Part shown: positions 1-10,624 of the stretch, piece by piece
Position numbering within the stretch: the first letter of the stretch is position 1
Layout: each line of letters starts with the position of its first letter
From: Mikania micrantha
Taxonomy: Eukaryota > Streptophyta > Magnoliopsida > Asterales > Asteraceae
Direction of reading: 5' to 3'
Assembly (NCBI GenBank): GCA_009363875.1
Contig: CM018694.1
Location: 33,675,415-33,739,414 of the forward strand
Length of the DNA: 64,000 nucleotides
Notes under the pieces: model-generated
The model's input: the letters and a program-made list of their open reading frames with translations, nothing else
Told to the model about the DNA's origin: nothing
Database searches by the model: none
Program-made: the position numbers and the translations under genes

Positions 1-589
1 TAGCACATGATAAATAAATGAGAAATGCTAACACGACAATGATGTAGAATTACAAGATTAAATTACAATGTATCGTTCTTAATTTAATCAAGTAAATATA
101 TCCAAAAACAATCAATGTGTTTATATCTTGTATCTGTACAAGATATACCAAATATGATTCACTGTTTTGTCATCAAATGTATGCAACACAAAATGAAGCT
201 AGGCCTTCTAAAAGTCAACTAGCTTAATCCTTTCATATGAGTAACTACACCTGTTCGTCACCTGAGAAAAACATGCATTTAAACAAAGTCAACACTAGCT
301 TGGTGAGTTCATAAGTTTAGTAATTGAAAACCTTGAATGTTCACAAGCACAATCACAATGTTTCACATGATTCTTGTAATAAATGATTCACCAGTTCCAC
401 CCAATGGTCTCTCCATAGTTATATATACAAGTGGTGTGACGCCTGATCAAGCATGCTTATATATAGGGCATACGAAAGGGTCAAGCCCAGACGCCATCCC
501 ACCACATGCTCAAACAAGTTTCACACTACTTGCAATACAACTATGGATTCCCATTTCATTACACCCATGATTTCCCCGGTATGATTATC

Positions 590-1060
590 CCAATATTGAA
601 AAGGAAAGAGATGTAATTATCTCTGTAAGCTATTCCTTAAGGATTAGCCCGGCATGTAAGATAACCCAATAATTGACAAAGAGATGTAATTGTCTCTGTT
701 AGCTATTCCTTACGGATTAGCCCGGCATGTTAGATATCATCCTCGATATCTAGAGCAAAACTTAATAGTTTATGTAGCTAATCATCACTGATTAGCCCGG
801 CATGTAAGATAACCCAATAATTGACAAAGAGACGTAATTGTCTCTGTTAGCTATTCCTTACGGATTAGCCCGGCACGTTAGATATCATAGTCGATATCTA
901 GTGCGAGACCTAGTAGTCTCTGTAACTGTCAGTACTAACCAGTCCGGTATGTAATATGTTCTACCCAAGATCCCTAGCTTGAGACATAATAATCTCAGTA
1001 GCTGTCAGTTCTGACCAGCCCGGTGTGTAAGATATCCTCCCACGATATCTATTGGAATGA
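590..1060. repeat. Imperfect tandem repeats in element A 3' LTR
   Basis: A unit of roughly 60-120 bp recurs, containing AGCTATTCCTTACGGATTAG followed by CCCGGCATGTTAGATATC. The 5' LTR has the same array with fewer units (about 11325-11690). It lies inside the donor-to-acceptor interval. Confidence 0.7.
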
Positions 1061-2589
1061 ATACGTTCCCTGGACTTTATGAATTTTCCCTAGTTATAAT
1101 GGTAGCACCTCTCGTGCCTGGTATGATTTCATTAGAATACCCCTCAAATCTGATGTTTAAAGTTCATGGTTTACCCGACTGTTCTGTGGTTAGTGTAACC
1201 GGCACACTTTGACGGTTATAGGATTTACTCTAAATAGAGTCTTAATTTATAGTGATAGTATATGTGGGAAATGCCATCCCGAAAGTGTGTGCTCATAATA
1301 TCCTCCTCGATATCACAAATAATTGTCTCAACTGCTATCTCTATGTGGAGTGTTCTTAGTGACTTTAACAAAGTGTTATAAGAACTAATCTTATGACACG
1401 ATGTTAGAAATGAGTGAATGATCTTGTTATCATGAAGTTTCGTTATCATGATCATCATTCTTGGTGTTTGTAATTGTTATGAGCATGTTATCCCTTGGTT
1501 TCCCCCCGTTGTTCTATCGTGAAAAAAAATAATAAACAGTTGTAAGATATATTCTTAACAACTTATATTATTCTATTGTGTTAATGTGTCATGAATCTAT
1601 GTTAGCATGTAGCATCCTAGCTATTTCAGATATGATAATAATCAGGCAAGTGAGCATACAACGATAATCGATAATAATGATAAACAATATTATCTAAAAC
1701 ATAATATATGCAATATGTTATAATAAAACTTTTAAGTAAATAAAAGTTAAGCATGTTTCTCAGCCCTGAGCTTTGAAATCAGAAAAGATCAGAAAAGGGG
1801 CATATGAACTCACCTTATATTGGAAGTGGTTGAGTTAGCTTAAGTAAGCAATGCACGCGCTCTTGTTTGTACTTGAGATTGTTCTCACGATCCTGTATTG
1901 ATTTCATGTTACGTGTATTTTATAAGTATAAGTCCTAGTATGTGTATTTGGGTGTGTGTTTGTGTTAGCCTTTAAGTTAGTTAACACTTGTGAGTCGCGG
2001 TCTTCATTCGGCCCCCGATCCTATTGTTATTTGTAATACTAATACTTGAATAGACTCAATACTCAATGTGGCATGTTATCAAAGTTTTGTGTTCGACCTA
2101 ACTCCAACTTATATCACGTATTAAGATATTGAAACCTGTCATTGTGTATAGTCATACAACTGAGATTTTAGTGTAAAGATTGAAATAATCCTTAGCAATC
2201 TTGTAAAAAGGTTTTACATCGCCTATATTTCATTTAATCAAACCTCACCACCTTTGTAGTATTTTATCCAAGTCCTATGCATAGTCACCCATCAATTTTT
2301 GTTTAACCATATTAATATATCCTTGTTATGTGGATCGGATCCCATCACTCTTGAGCCGGTTGAACCATGGTGGATCGAACCAATGACCATGGGCCTAACC
2401 GGGCCAAAGTGAGGGGTGTGGGAAAAACGGGGTACTGGTCAATTTGTTGGGTCAACTCCATGTCCTTGGGCCGAAAGGGTGTCATGGGCCAATTACACCT
2501 TGTGGACTCGGATTAATAGGATTTGGGCCGGCTGTGTGGGATGTTGGGCCGCAGTAACCAAATTGGGACCACACAAGGCTTAAGTCGGC

Positions 2590-3050
2590 CGATGTGGTGT
2601 GTACTCTCCACTTCAGCGAACCTCGGCTAAGGTTCGGCCCAATCCTTAGCAGCACAAGGTTTAGTGATCTTGATGGCCAGCCATGATAGTCATAGGGTTC
2701 GGCAAGACATGCAGGTTCACCGCATGTAGGGTTCGGTGGTCCTAGGTTCGTGGGTTATAGCTCAGACCAAGGTTCGCCGGAAGGTTGAGGGTTCGCATCA
2801 GTGAAAAAGGTTCGGTGATGATGGTTTTGATGCAAGGTAGGTTCGGGTGTTCGTAGGGTTCGTTGCTAGATGGTTCGGTTGATGTTTCCATAGGTTCGGG
2901 GGAACTGGAGATGGTCAACAGGTTTGTTGGTCATGGGTTCTGGGCAGCAGCCCACACCTGGTCCGGTTAAGGTTCGTGGCACGGCCAATATCATGTAGGT
3001 TCGGCTATCCCTCCACCAACTCGCGAACCTGTAACCTCTCCTCATCCTCA
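2590..3050. repeat. Degenerate GGTTCGG-rich tract in element A 3' LTR
   Basis: Many irregular copies of GGTTCG or GGTTCGG occur with no fixed unit length. The tract is absent from the 5' LTR because of a deletion of about 735 bp with GGCCA at both ends. Confidence 0.7.
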
Positions 3051-3953
3051 TCGACCTTGCCTGCTGTTGGGTTGTTTTCAGGGCTGAGTTAGGCTAGTGT
3101 GGTTCCTCGTGGTCATGTGAGTCGAAGCGGTTCAGGTCCAGCCAGCTAAGTGTGTGTATAACAAAACCCAAGTGAAAACTCTTTTTCGTGAACTTGATGG
3201 CTTCGTACCTCGAATTTGGCCAGACAAAAACTCAGATCTGTTGTACTTCTAGGTAGAGGAGATCAAGAGCTTCGCGTAGGTTCAAGAATCATCAAATTTC
3301 GTGAAGAAATGACCAAGATATGGTGGTTTAAAGGTTGAAATTGATAGCAGAAGAGAGGTGGCCGGAAATTTAATGTAGAGAGAGAGAGTGGAAATGTGTA
3401 AAATAAAAGAATTGCCTTCATTTGTTGTTTATATACCCCGAGAGTGTTCGGGTTCGTTTCGGTTGCTCGGTTCGCATTTTCGTTGCGTTTCCAGAACGTA
3501 ATGCGTATTTTACGTGTTTTAGAATAAAAAGAATGGTTTTTAATTATAACTTTTTTTGATGAGTTTCAAAAATGTAAAATTATAAACTATTATTTTTCTT
3601 AATGTATTTTCGTTCGGGTCGTATTTCGTTTTCGTTTCGTCGGATCGCGTCGCCTTCGCGCGTATTCGTTCGAATCGTCACCCGAACGAACACGACGATG
3701 GTTTTGGTTTCCGAATTTTGTTTTTCTACTTTCCAGCCATTATTTCAGAACGTTAAACTCACAGGTATGTTTGTGTGAATCGTCACCCACGCAAGCACAC
3801 TGTCTGTTCGCTATTCTGAAACAACACCGTAATAATGTTTTAAACTGTATTTCCTCACTGTCGGACTTAACTAAACCTCCTATTTTCACATTGTTTCCAT
3901 ACTGATTTCTCGGCCATCGGATTCCTGTCATCTAGGGATATCTGATCGCAACC

Positions 3954-3958
3954 GACTT
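3954..3958. repeat. Left target site duplication of solo LTR S (GACTT)
   Basis: It matches 8412-8416 exactly. The homologous empty site in the other LTR of A reads GTCTT at about 13786, one substitution away. Confidence 0.9.
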
Positions 3959-6900
3959 TGTCACACCCCGAGCCGGCGGGCTGGATCGACTTTCCCGCCG
4001 GGCGGAAGGTTCCCGGGGCGCGATATCGTTTGACAATCGAATTGATCAGATTGTTTGGGTAGCACATGATATATAATTGAGAAATGTAAACATGACAATG
4101 ATATAGAATTACAAAGTTAAATTACAATGTATCGTTCATAATTTAACTAAGTAAATCTACCCAAAAGAATCAATGTGTTTATATCTTGGAACTGTACAAG
4201 ATCTACAAAATATGATTCAATGTTTTTGTCATTCCAAAAGTAATGATCACACAAAATGCAGCTAGGTCTTCTGAAAGTCCACTGGCTATGTTCTTGATGT
4301 CTGGTGACTAAACCTGTTCGTCACCTGAGAAAACATGCATTTAAACAAAGTCAACACTAGGTGGTGAGTTCATAAGTTTGATAATTGAAAACCCTGAATT
4401 GTTCATAAACACATTCACAGTACATGTTAATTGTAGAGATTTGATTCACCCTTTCACACAATGGTCTCTCCATAGATATATTTGCAAGTAATATATTACC
4501 CTATTAGTTATGCTTATATATAGGGCATATGTAAGGGAACAAGCCCTAGCCAACATCCCACCACATAACTAATAGAACTCCACACTACTTACAATACAAC
4601 TATAGATACCCATTTCAGTTCACCCGCCCGTCTGCGTTCATCATCCATTGTGTCATATGTAGAATAATAAGTTTAGAGGGGGTTAGTCATCAAACCGAAG
4701 TATTGATACACCCTCATTGTATTAAGGAAGTTAGATTGATATAATCAGATCCTTGTATTATTCTATTATTTGAGGGGTTAACTATTGACCACTTTTAAAG
4801 ATTAAGAGTGTTCGTTAACCAATTGTTATTTGTTCTCAACTTGTAGCGCATAGAGCCTAAAAGGAATCCATTGTAATCCTCACATAATCAGAGTACAATG
4901 CATCCGATTTACCTCTACCACCTTGTACGTCCTTAGGCCTCAACGAAATCTATTACTAGTAGTGTAACATGAGAGAAGATCACTTTCTCAACCTACTAGT
5001 CAATAGGATTTCCGCTGGATTAGTTACTTATCACTGCCTATTAATATCACCATGTGTCGCTTTCCAGAACCTGACTTGCGTTGCCCTGTCACCGGTAATA
5101 CGTTACCGACCAATGTATCAATACGATCAACATACTAGCCCTACAAGCTAGAGGTTTGTCAAACCTATGGTACCACTATGCTATCGTCGGTTTAGTCACG
5201 TCAAACTAACTGGTCAGCGATTTATAAGGGGCTTACAGTGATCAAGATAAGTACATGGCACATGATTGAAATGATATAATGCAGGCAGTTCAATAGTAAT
5301 CAATTGTATTGTGTTCATCGATGTGTCATTTGTCATCATTGTCGTATGTTCTCGTTTCTATTAACAAAGTTAAACAAGAGCTTGGCTTATTAAATTATGT
5401 TAATTCTTGTGTGAATGATGTTGTTATCATGAAATTACATTATCATGATTATCATTCCTTGTTATTCCATATAGTCACCATGTTGTCACTAGGCTGTGGT
5501 AAGAACTAGTCTTACTACACTTAGTCGACTCAGGTGGTGGATGATTCATGTTCCATGTTCTCTTGTAATATGTGTTGAGTTGTAAACTAAATGTTATAAG
5601 CACTTGTCTTATTACACTTAGTTAACTCTAATGTTGAATGATGTTAAGAATATGTGTTATCTTCATATCATTCTTGTGTTTTGTTACCGGTCATCATGTT
5701 CATCTAGGATTGACTCAATGTTCGTTCTTGTAAGAATAACTAAGTGTTGTAAGATTTAATCTTGCAACTATGTTATTCTATTGTGTTGATGAGTTATGAA
5801 TTTATATTATCATATTCATCTTATTTGTTCCTGACATATCATGATCATACAAGCATGCATACAATGATAATTGATAATAAAGCAAACAATATTATCTAAT
5901 CAAAGTGTAAGCAATATGTTAAACATAAACTTTTAAATAAATAAAAGTAAGCATGTTTCTCAGCCCCGAGAGTTTAAAATTAGTTAAGATTAAAGAAAAG
6001 GGGCATATGAACTCACCTTGTGTTGTAGTGGTTGACTTAGCCTAAACAAGAAATGCACGCGTTCGTTATTGTAATTGTTGTAGCGTTCACAGTCCTGTAT
6101 TGATTTCACGTTGTTTGAAACTTATAAGTATAAGTCGTAGGGATTCATGTGTGTGTAAGTGTTAGCCCTAAGATTGGCTAACACTCGTGAGTCTCGGTCT
6201 TGGTCTTCGTTCGGCCCTTGTTCAATTTTCATAGTTTTAGTAATACTCAATAAACTTGGATTAAGCTTTGTATATTTTGTTACTTATTTTATGTTTTACT
6301 TTGTTTCGACCTTGTCGTGTTGAGTCACCTTGCCCATCATCCTTGTTTATAAACATTAACTTGAACTTTAGATTATAATTTATTAATCCTTACCCCAATT
6401 GACTTAAAGTTAACCCACTTTGTTATTGATTTTATATCCAACTTTATTTTAACTTGTCATGATATGTCACCATTTTGATAAAACATAGTGTTTTAGCTTT
6501 TATGAAATCCTTGAACTCGTAATCCACCACCTTTGTAATAAAAATGAGATTAGTATATACAAATTCATGTATAGTTCCTTATGATTTATTCAAGTGTGTA
6601 TTTCCCATTTTAGTATAGTGGCCGGACAAGATGTAAGTGGGCCAAAATACTGATGTTGGGTCGCAACAGCAGGCCTTGGGCCGAAGTCAGTGGGCCCATT
6701 ATAAGATGGTGTTGGGCATGGAATAGTCCCATGGGCCGGTTGAGTCTGTCTGGGCCTACAAAATGTTATTGGGCCGAGATAGTGGGCTGAACAAGAGCTC
6801 CAAGGCCGAACTAATGCACTTGGGCCAAGACAGCAAGGTGGGCCTAGGCCCACTGGGCTGGATTCAAGCGAATGACCATTCTGGCCGAATAGTTACTGGG

Positions 6901-8411
6901 CTTTGGGCAAATGGGGTGGCCGGGTATGTGTGACTCAACTGTTGGGCCGAATGAAAAGATTTGGGCCAAAGCAGTCACTTGGGCCATATAGTTGGGCCGA
7001 AACAGTGCTCCTTGGCCGAATAGCAACATGGTCGAGTGACTATGTCTAGCCGAATGAATGCAGGAGTATGAGGGAACTGAATGAGGTTCTAGTAGACCGG
7101 ATGAATCCATGGTGCGCATGAGGGTGTGTGGGTGGGGTCTACATTCGGCCTTGGTCTCATGCGAATGCAAGAGAGTCCTTCGGCCCTAGGCCATTCAACC
7201 CTGCCATACGGCCTAACTGTGGACAGTCGCCCCCGATGAGGTTTTTCAAGTTGAAGTGTGAAAATGGAAGCTACTCAATGGTGGTGTGGTGCAGGGACTG
7301 GATTTCGAGGTGTAGGAGTCGAAGAAGAAAGTCTGAAATCGGTTGAAGATGGTAGTTCGAATAAAGGGTACAAAAACCCTAATTTCGTGACTTTTTGCAG
7401 CCTCATACCTTTATTTTTAGTGGGTTTCCTCTAATATCGGTTGTACTTTCGGGTAGAGGGTGATGAGAGCTTCGTGTAGGTTCAAAAATGAGACGATTTG
7501 GTGGAGAAATGACCAAGATATGGAAGTTTGAAGCTTCAAAAATGGTGGTGGGGACTTGAAACCGGGATTAGGGATTGGAGTGGAGAAGAAGAAGTGGAAA
7601 ATGAGTAAAAATGAACTCATTCAAGGTATTTATACGACGAGTGAGTTTGGGTTCGTTTTTGTTGCTCGGTTCGCGTTTTCGTCACGTTTCCAGAATATTA
7701 CGCGTAATTAATTTGTAATAAATAAAAGAAATATTATTTTAATTATTTGATGAGTTTCAAAATTGTAAAATGTTAAATATTTTATTTTCTTAATTTAAAT
7801 TCGTTCGTGTCGTGTTTTCGTTTTGTCGGATCGCGTCACCATCGCGCGTGTTTCTTTGAATCGTCATTCAAACGAACACGACGATGGTTTTGCTTTCCGA
7901 ACTTTGTTTTCTACTTTCCAGTTATCATTTCAAAATGTTAAACTCACAGATATGTTTGTGTGAATCGTCACCCACGCAAACACACTGTCAGTTCGTTATT
8001 CTGAAACAACACTGAATTATTGTTTTAACTTGTATTTCCTTGCTGTCGGACTCAACTAAGCACCCTGTTATCACATTGTTTTCACCGTGAATTGTCGGCC
8101 ATTTAATTCCTGTCACCTATGGATATCAGATCGCAACCGATTTGTTATTGTTATTCGCTTGAACACTGTTGTATCTCATGATCTGTTGTGTTAACTGTAC
8201 TTAGGTTTTCACTTAAATACACATAACTAATGTTTCAAATGTATGTTGTACTTACAGTATTTAAGTTTTCACAAAAATACGTACAACTGTTTCTTGTATT
8301 TTGAATTCTGTTAATACAAATACTGTTGACACACATGTATGTACACATAGTTACTGTTGAAAGTACACGTACCATACGGACTTGCCGGCCGGTCAGGTAC
8401 TAGTTGTCATA
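3959..8411 (-). repeat. Solo LTR S (Ty3/gypsy), 4453 bp
   Basis: It starts with TGTCACACCCCGAGCC and ends TTGTCATA, where relatives end TTGTCACA. GACTT flanks it at 3954-3958 and 8412-8416, a perfect 5-bp target duplication. The sequence beyond the right copy (GTTATGGTTATTTAACT) continues the interrupted LTR of A, as the uninterrupted copy near 13790 shows. No PBS, PPT or coding sequence belongs to it, so it is a solo LTR left by LTR-LTR recombination. It carries its own TATA-like boxes (4512-4530 and 7625-7634), donor-like site (6007-6017) and acceptor-like site (4325). Confidence 0.93.
6610..7230. repeat. Degenerate GGGCCGAA-rich tract in solo LTR S
   Basis: More than fifteen irregularly spaced copies of a TTGGGCCGAA-like word occur here, with no fixed period. 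The tract sits in the same part of the LTR where A and X have GGTTCGG words and E has TCGATA words. Short ORFs on both strands here reflect the biased composition and show no conserved protein feature. Confidence 0.7.
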
Positions 8412-8416
8412 GACTT
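8412..8416. repeat. Right target site duplication of solo LTR S (GACTT)
   Basis: Second copy of the 5-bp duplication, followed directly by the continuation of element A's 3' LTR. Confidence 0.9.
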
Positions 8417-8576
8417 GTTATGGTTATTTAACTACACACTGTTGTCATTCTTGATTCGTTGTATTAATTGTACTTAGGTTTTCACCTAAATACATACAAC
8501 TGTATTTACACACAGTAAATAGTGAAAGTACACACACCGTACGGACTTGCCTGACAGTTTGGTACTGGTTGTCACA
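8417..8576 (-). repeat. 3' LTR of element A, part 2
   Basis: This is the start of the 3' LTR (element orientation), separated from the rest by solo LTR S. It ends TTGTCACA at 8576 and is followed by the polypurine tract. It matches 13790-13949 of the 5' LTR almost base for base. Confidence 0.9.
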
Positions 8577-8590
8577 GTCTCCCCTTGTTA
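8577..8590 (-). other. Polypurine tract of element A
   Basis: On the minus strand the sequence reads TAACAAGGGGAGAC immediately before the 3' LTR, the usual primer site for plus-strand DNA synthesis. Beside it the minus strand reads ACGAAATTTC, the same pre-PPT sequence found in element G at about 55405-55425. Confidence 0.85.
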
Positions 8591-9289
8591 AAGAAATTTC
8601 GTCCGAAAATTTAAGCGTCATTGTCGAGTACTACTTTTTCTTTGTATAGGTGGAGGTGTTTTGATATCATGTGTTTCTTTGTATGTTAGTTGTTCTCATT
8701 GAACCTAGCTTTGTGTCTATTTATGAAATGAGCAGACTTAACTCGACTACTTTTGGTGATCCAATAATCATTAGATTCACTGGAAGTGTTTGGTAGTTTG
8801 GCATTTTAAATCCATAGCTGTTCGTGTACACCCCCATCATGGTATTCCGTGGTGTTACAGCAATTTCATGGTCCTTAATGTTCGCTATGATTCTTTTGCT
8901 CGCGTGCTAATCCCTGTTAGGAGAAACCTCTCGTTTCTCCCCTTGTTAGAATGGATTCGTATATTGTCTCGTAGGACAACATTAACGGATCTAATCGTGA
9001 GTTTTCGTTCCCAAGTAATGGGATTTATGAATGCATCTCTGCCGTTCACTGTAATGACATGAAAACGATTTTATCGGATTAGATGACTTCATCCCTATCA
9101 GGGACAAAGCATCCGTTCCGATTATGGTATTGACACCACTCGTGTTCATCACTTTAAGTCCCATGGTATGTGTTTGTTCACTAAAGGTGAGTGAACAGTA
9201 AGTTCATGTCATTTAGTGTAAGAGATATCCGAGTGTTGCCCCAACTGTGAGTAAGTTTTAAACTAACTCTGAAGAGGCAAACGATAATC
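8591..9289 (-). other. Unassigned internal segment of element A
   Basis: About 700 bp lie between the protease trace and the polypurine tract, where a complete relative would carry about 3.5 kb of pol. Only the last 60 bases resemble the pre-PPT sequence of relatives. A 90-codon plus-strand ORF (8790-9062) runs against the element and has no recognisable motif. I recognise no pol domain on either strand. Confidence 0.5.
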
Positions 9290-10449
9290 TATGCTAGTAT
9301 TAAATAATACAACTGCAAAGATTTGGAAGGAAAGCGTACCAGTGTCGGCATCAGTGTCCTGGCGAGCAGCAGCTGCTCCAATTTGGAATGCACGTCCCCT
9401 CGGTGCTGGCCCTCTCGATAGCACCCTCTTTGGGCAGTCCTTCGCATAATGTCCTGGTTCCCCGCAGGTGTAGCAGGAAATGTGATCGTTGTGTACAGCG
9501 GTCTATGCCACTGCATGGTTTGTCCTGTGTTGTGTTGTTTGGTTCTTGCAGAATTTGGCCCAATGCCCCGTTTTTCCACAATAAGTACATTGCCTGCACC
9601 CGGTGTCAGGATGATGGTAGTTGCACTTATTGCAGAATGGAGCCGTGCCAGAATAAGATCTGTTGTTCTGCGGTGGTTGTGTGAGCACAGCTTGTTTGGT
9701 AGCGGTGGTCGTTGCGAAATTCTTAACGACCTTTCGTTTCTTCGTGGAGGGTTGCTCCAGTCCCTCAGTGGTTCCAGGCTCTCTCTTTAGTACTCCAGAG
9801 GCAACCATCACATCAGTCAATGTAGCTGACAGTGTGGCAGCCATCTTTAGTGTGGTTGGGTGTGCGGCAATCACGTGCCCTTGAATACAAGGCGGTAGTC
9901 CACCGACATAACGTTCAATCCTTTTCTCTAAGGTGGGCACGATATCCGGTGCCAGTGTGGCCAGTTCATGAAATCTGCTAGTGAATACCAGATGTTCAGC
10001 TCCTACCATCACGTGGTTCAGCAGTTCGGTTTCCACCTTTTTCAGTTCGTTCCTCGGGCAGAACTCGCCCCTCAACAGTGTCTTAAAATCCTCCTAAGAC
10101 ATTGCCAATGCCTCATCCCTTCCTCTGGTTTGAACCTGGGCATTCCACCAGGTCAATGTTCGTTTCTCAAACGATCCGGCAGCATACCTAACTCTATGTT
10201 GATCAGGACATCCACTGATGTCTAAAGTAGTCTCCATTTTCTAAATCCATTGGATTAAGCCCACAGCACCTTCGTTTCCACAGAAGCTAGGTGGTTTGCA
10301 TGCCACAAAGTTCTTGTAGGAGTAGTCCATTTGATTCCTGGTGTTTCCACTGCCCTCTCTAGATGAGTTGGCAATATTGTTACTGTTAGAGTTGATACAG
10401 TTCATCATATCAGGGATCACATCCCTCACCAGGAATCAGTTGGCGGCAT
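9290..10449 (-). pseudogene. gag: Broken gag of element A (Ty3/gypsy) with protease trace
   Basis: Gag forms the virus-like particle and binds the element RNA. A methionine in the MPP context used by relatives is at 10449, but the proline-rich N-terminus is missing and the frame breaks at once. Conserved blocks follow: a stretch around CKPPSF and GLIQWI (10429-10241), then an open block at 10075-9503 with the capsid core, FHELATLAPDIVPTLEKRIE, a basic KKRKVVKNF patch and the zinc knuckle CTYCGKTGHWAKFC. The last part (9502-9290) shifts frame and ends in a damaged version of the protease LFDTG motif. Several stops and shifts make it non-functional as a whole. It is closely related to the gags of E, F and G. 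Confidence 0.85.
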
Positions 10450-10609
10450 TCTGATCATAACCGAAAGAAAATCGGTTAGTGCAGTGATCAGACGCAGAAG
10501 ACACATGCAAATGTAATCCTATGTTGTATGTTCTCTACATGAGGGTCCCTAGGTTATAGTCTAGGCCAAACCGTTAAAGTAATATGACCTATATTTCTCT
10601 ATAACCATG

Positions 10610-10621
10610 GCTCTGATACCA
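10610..10621 (-). other. Primer binding site of element A (tRNA-iMet)
   Basis: The minus strand reads TGGTATCAGAGC, complementary to the 3' end of plant initiator tRNA-Met, three bases inside the 5' LTR. It matches the sites of D and G. Confidence 0.92.
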
Positions 10622-10624
10622 ATC

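Larger units (their letters stand above)
1..3958 (-). repeat. 3' LTR of element A, part 1 (cut by window edge)
   Basis: It aligns closely with 10731 onward in the 5' LTR of A. About 105 bp of the LTR end lie left of base 1. It contains the conserved TATA block near 455-473, tandem repeats at about 590-1060, the donor-like site at 1804-1814 and the acceptor-like site at 262. A tract rich in GGTTCG lies at about 2590-3050 and a second TATA-like box at 3429-3437. It stops at GACTT (3954-3958), the target duplication of solo LTR S. About 735 bp present here (roughly 2500-3230) are missing from the 5' LTR. No gene is seen; the short ORFs look like chance. Confidence 0.85.

Noticed and set aside
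6590..7346. Overlapping ORFs of 72-108 codons on both strands
   Set aside because: They translate the GGGCCGAA-rich tract of solo LTR S. Low-complexity composition, no conserved domain.
8790..9062. 90-codon plus-strand ORF in element A
   Set aside because: It runs against the element, has no recognisable motif and no homologue in the other elements of the window.
9388..10225. Plus-strand ORFs opposite gag of element A
   Set aside because: They are antisense shadows of a clearly recognisable minus-strand gag. The same applies to 18977-19952 and 63017-63584.
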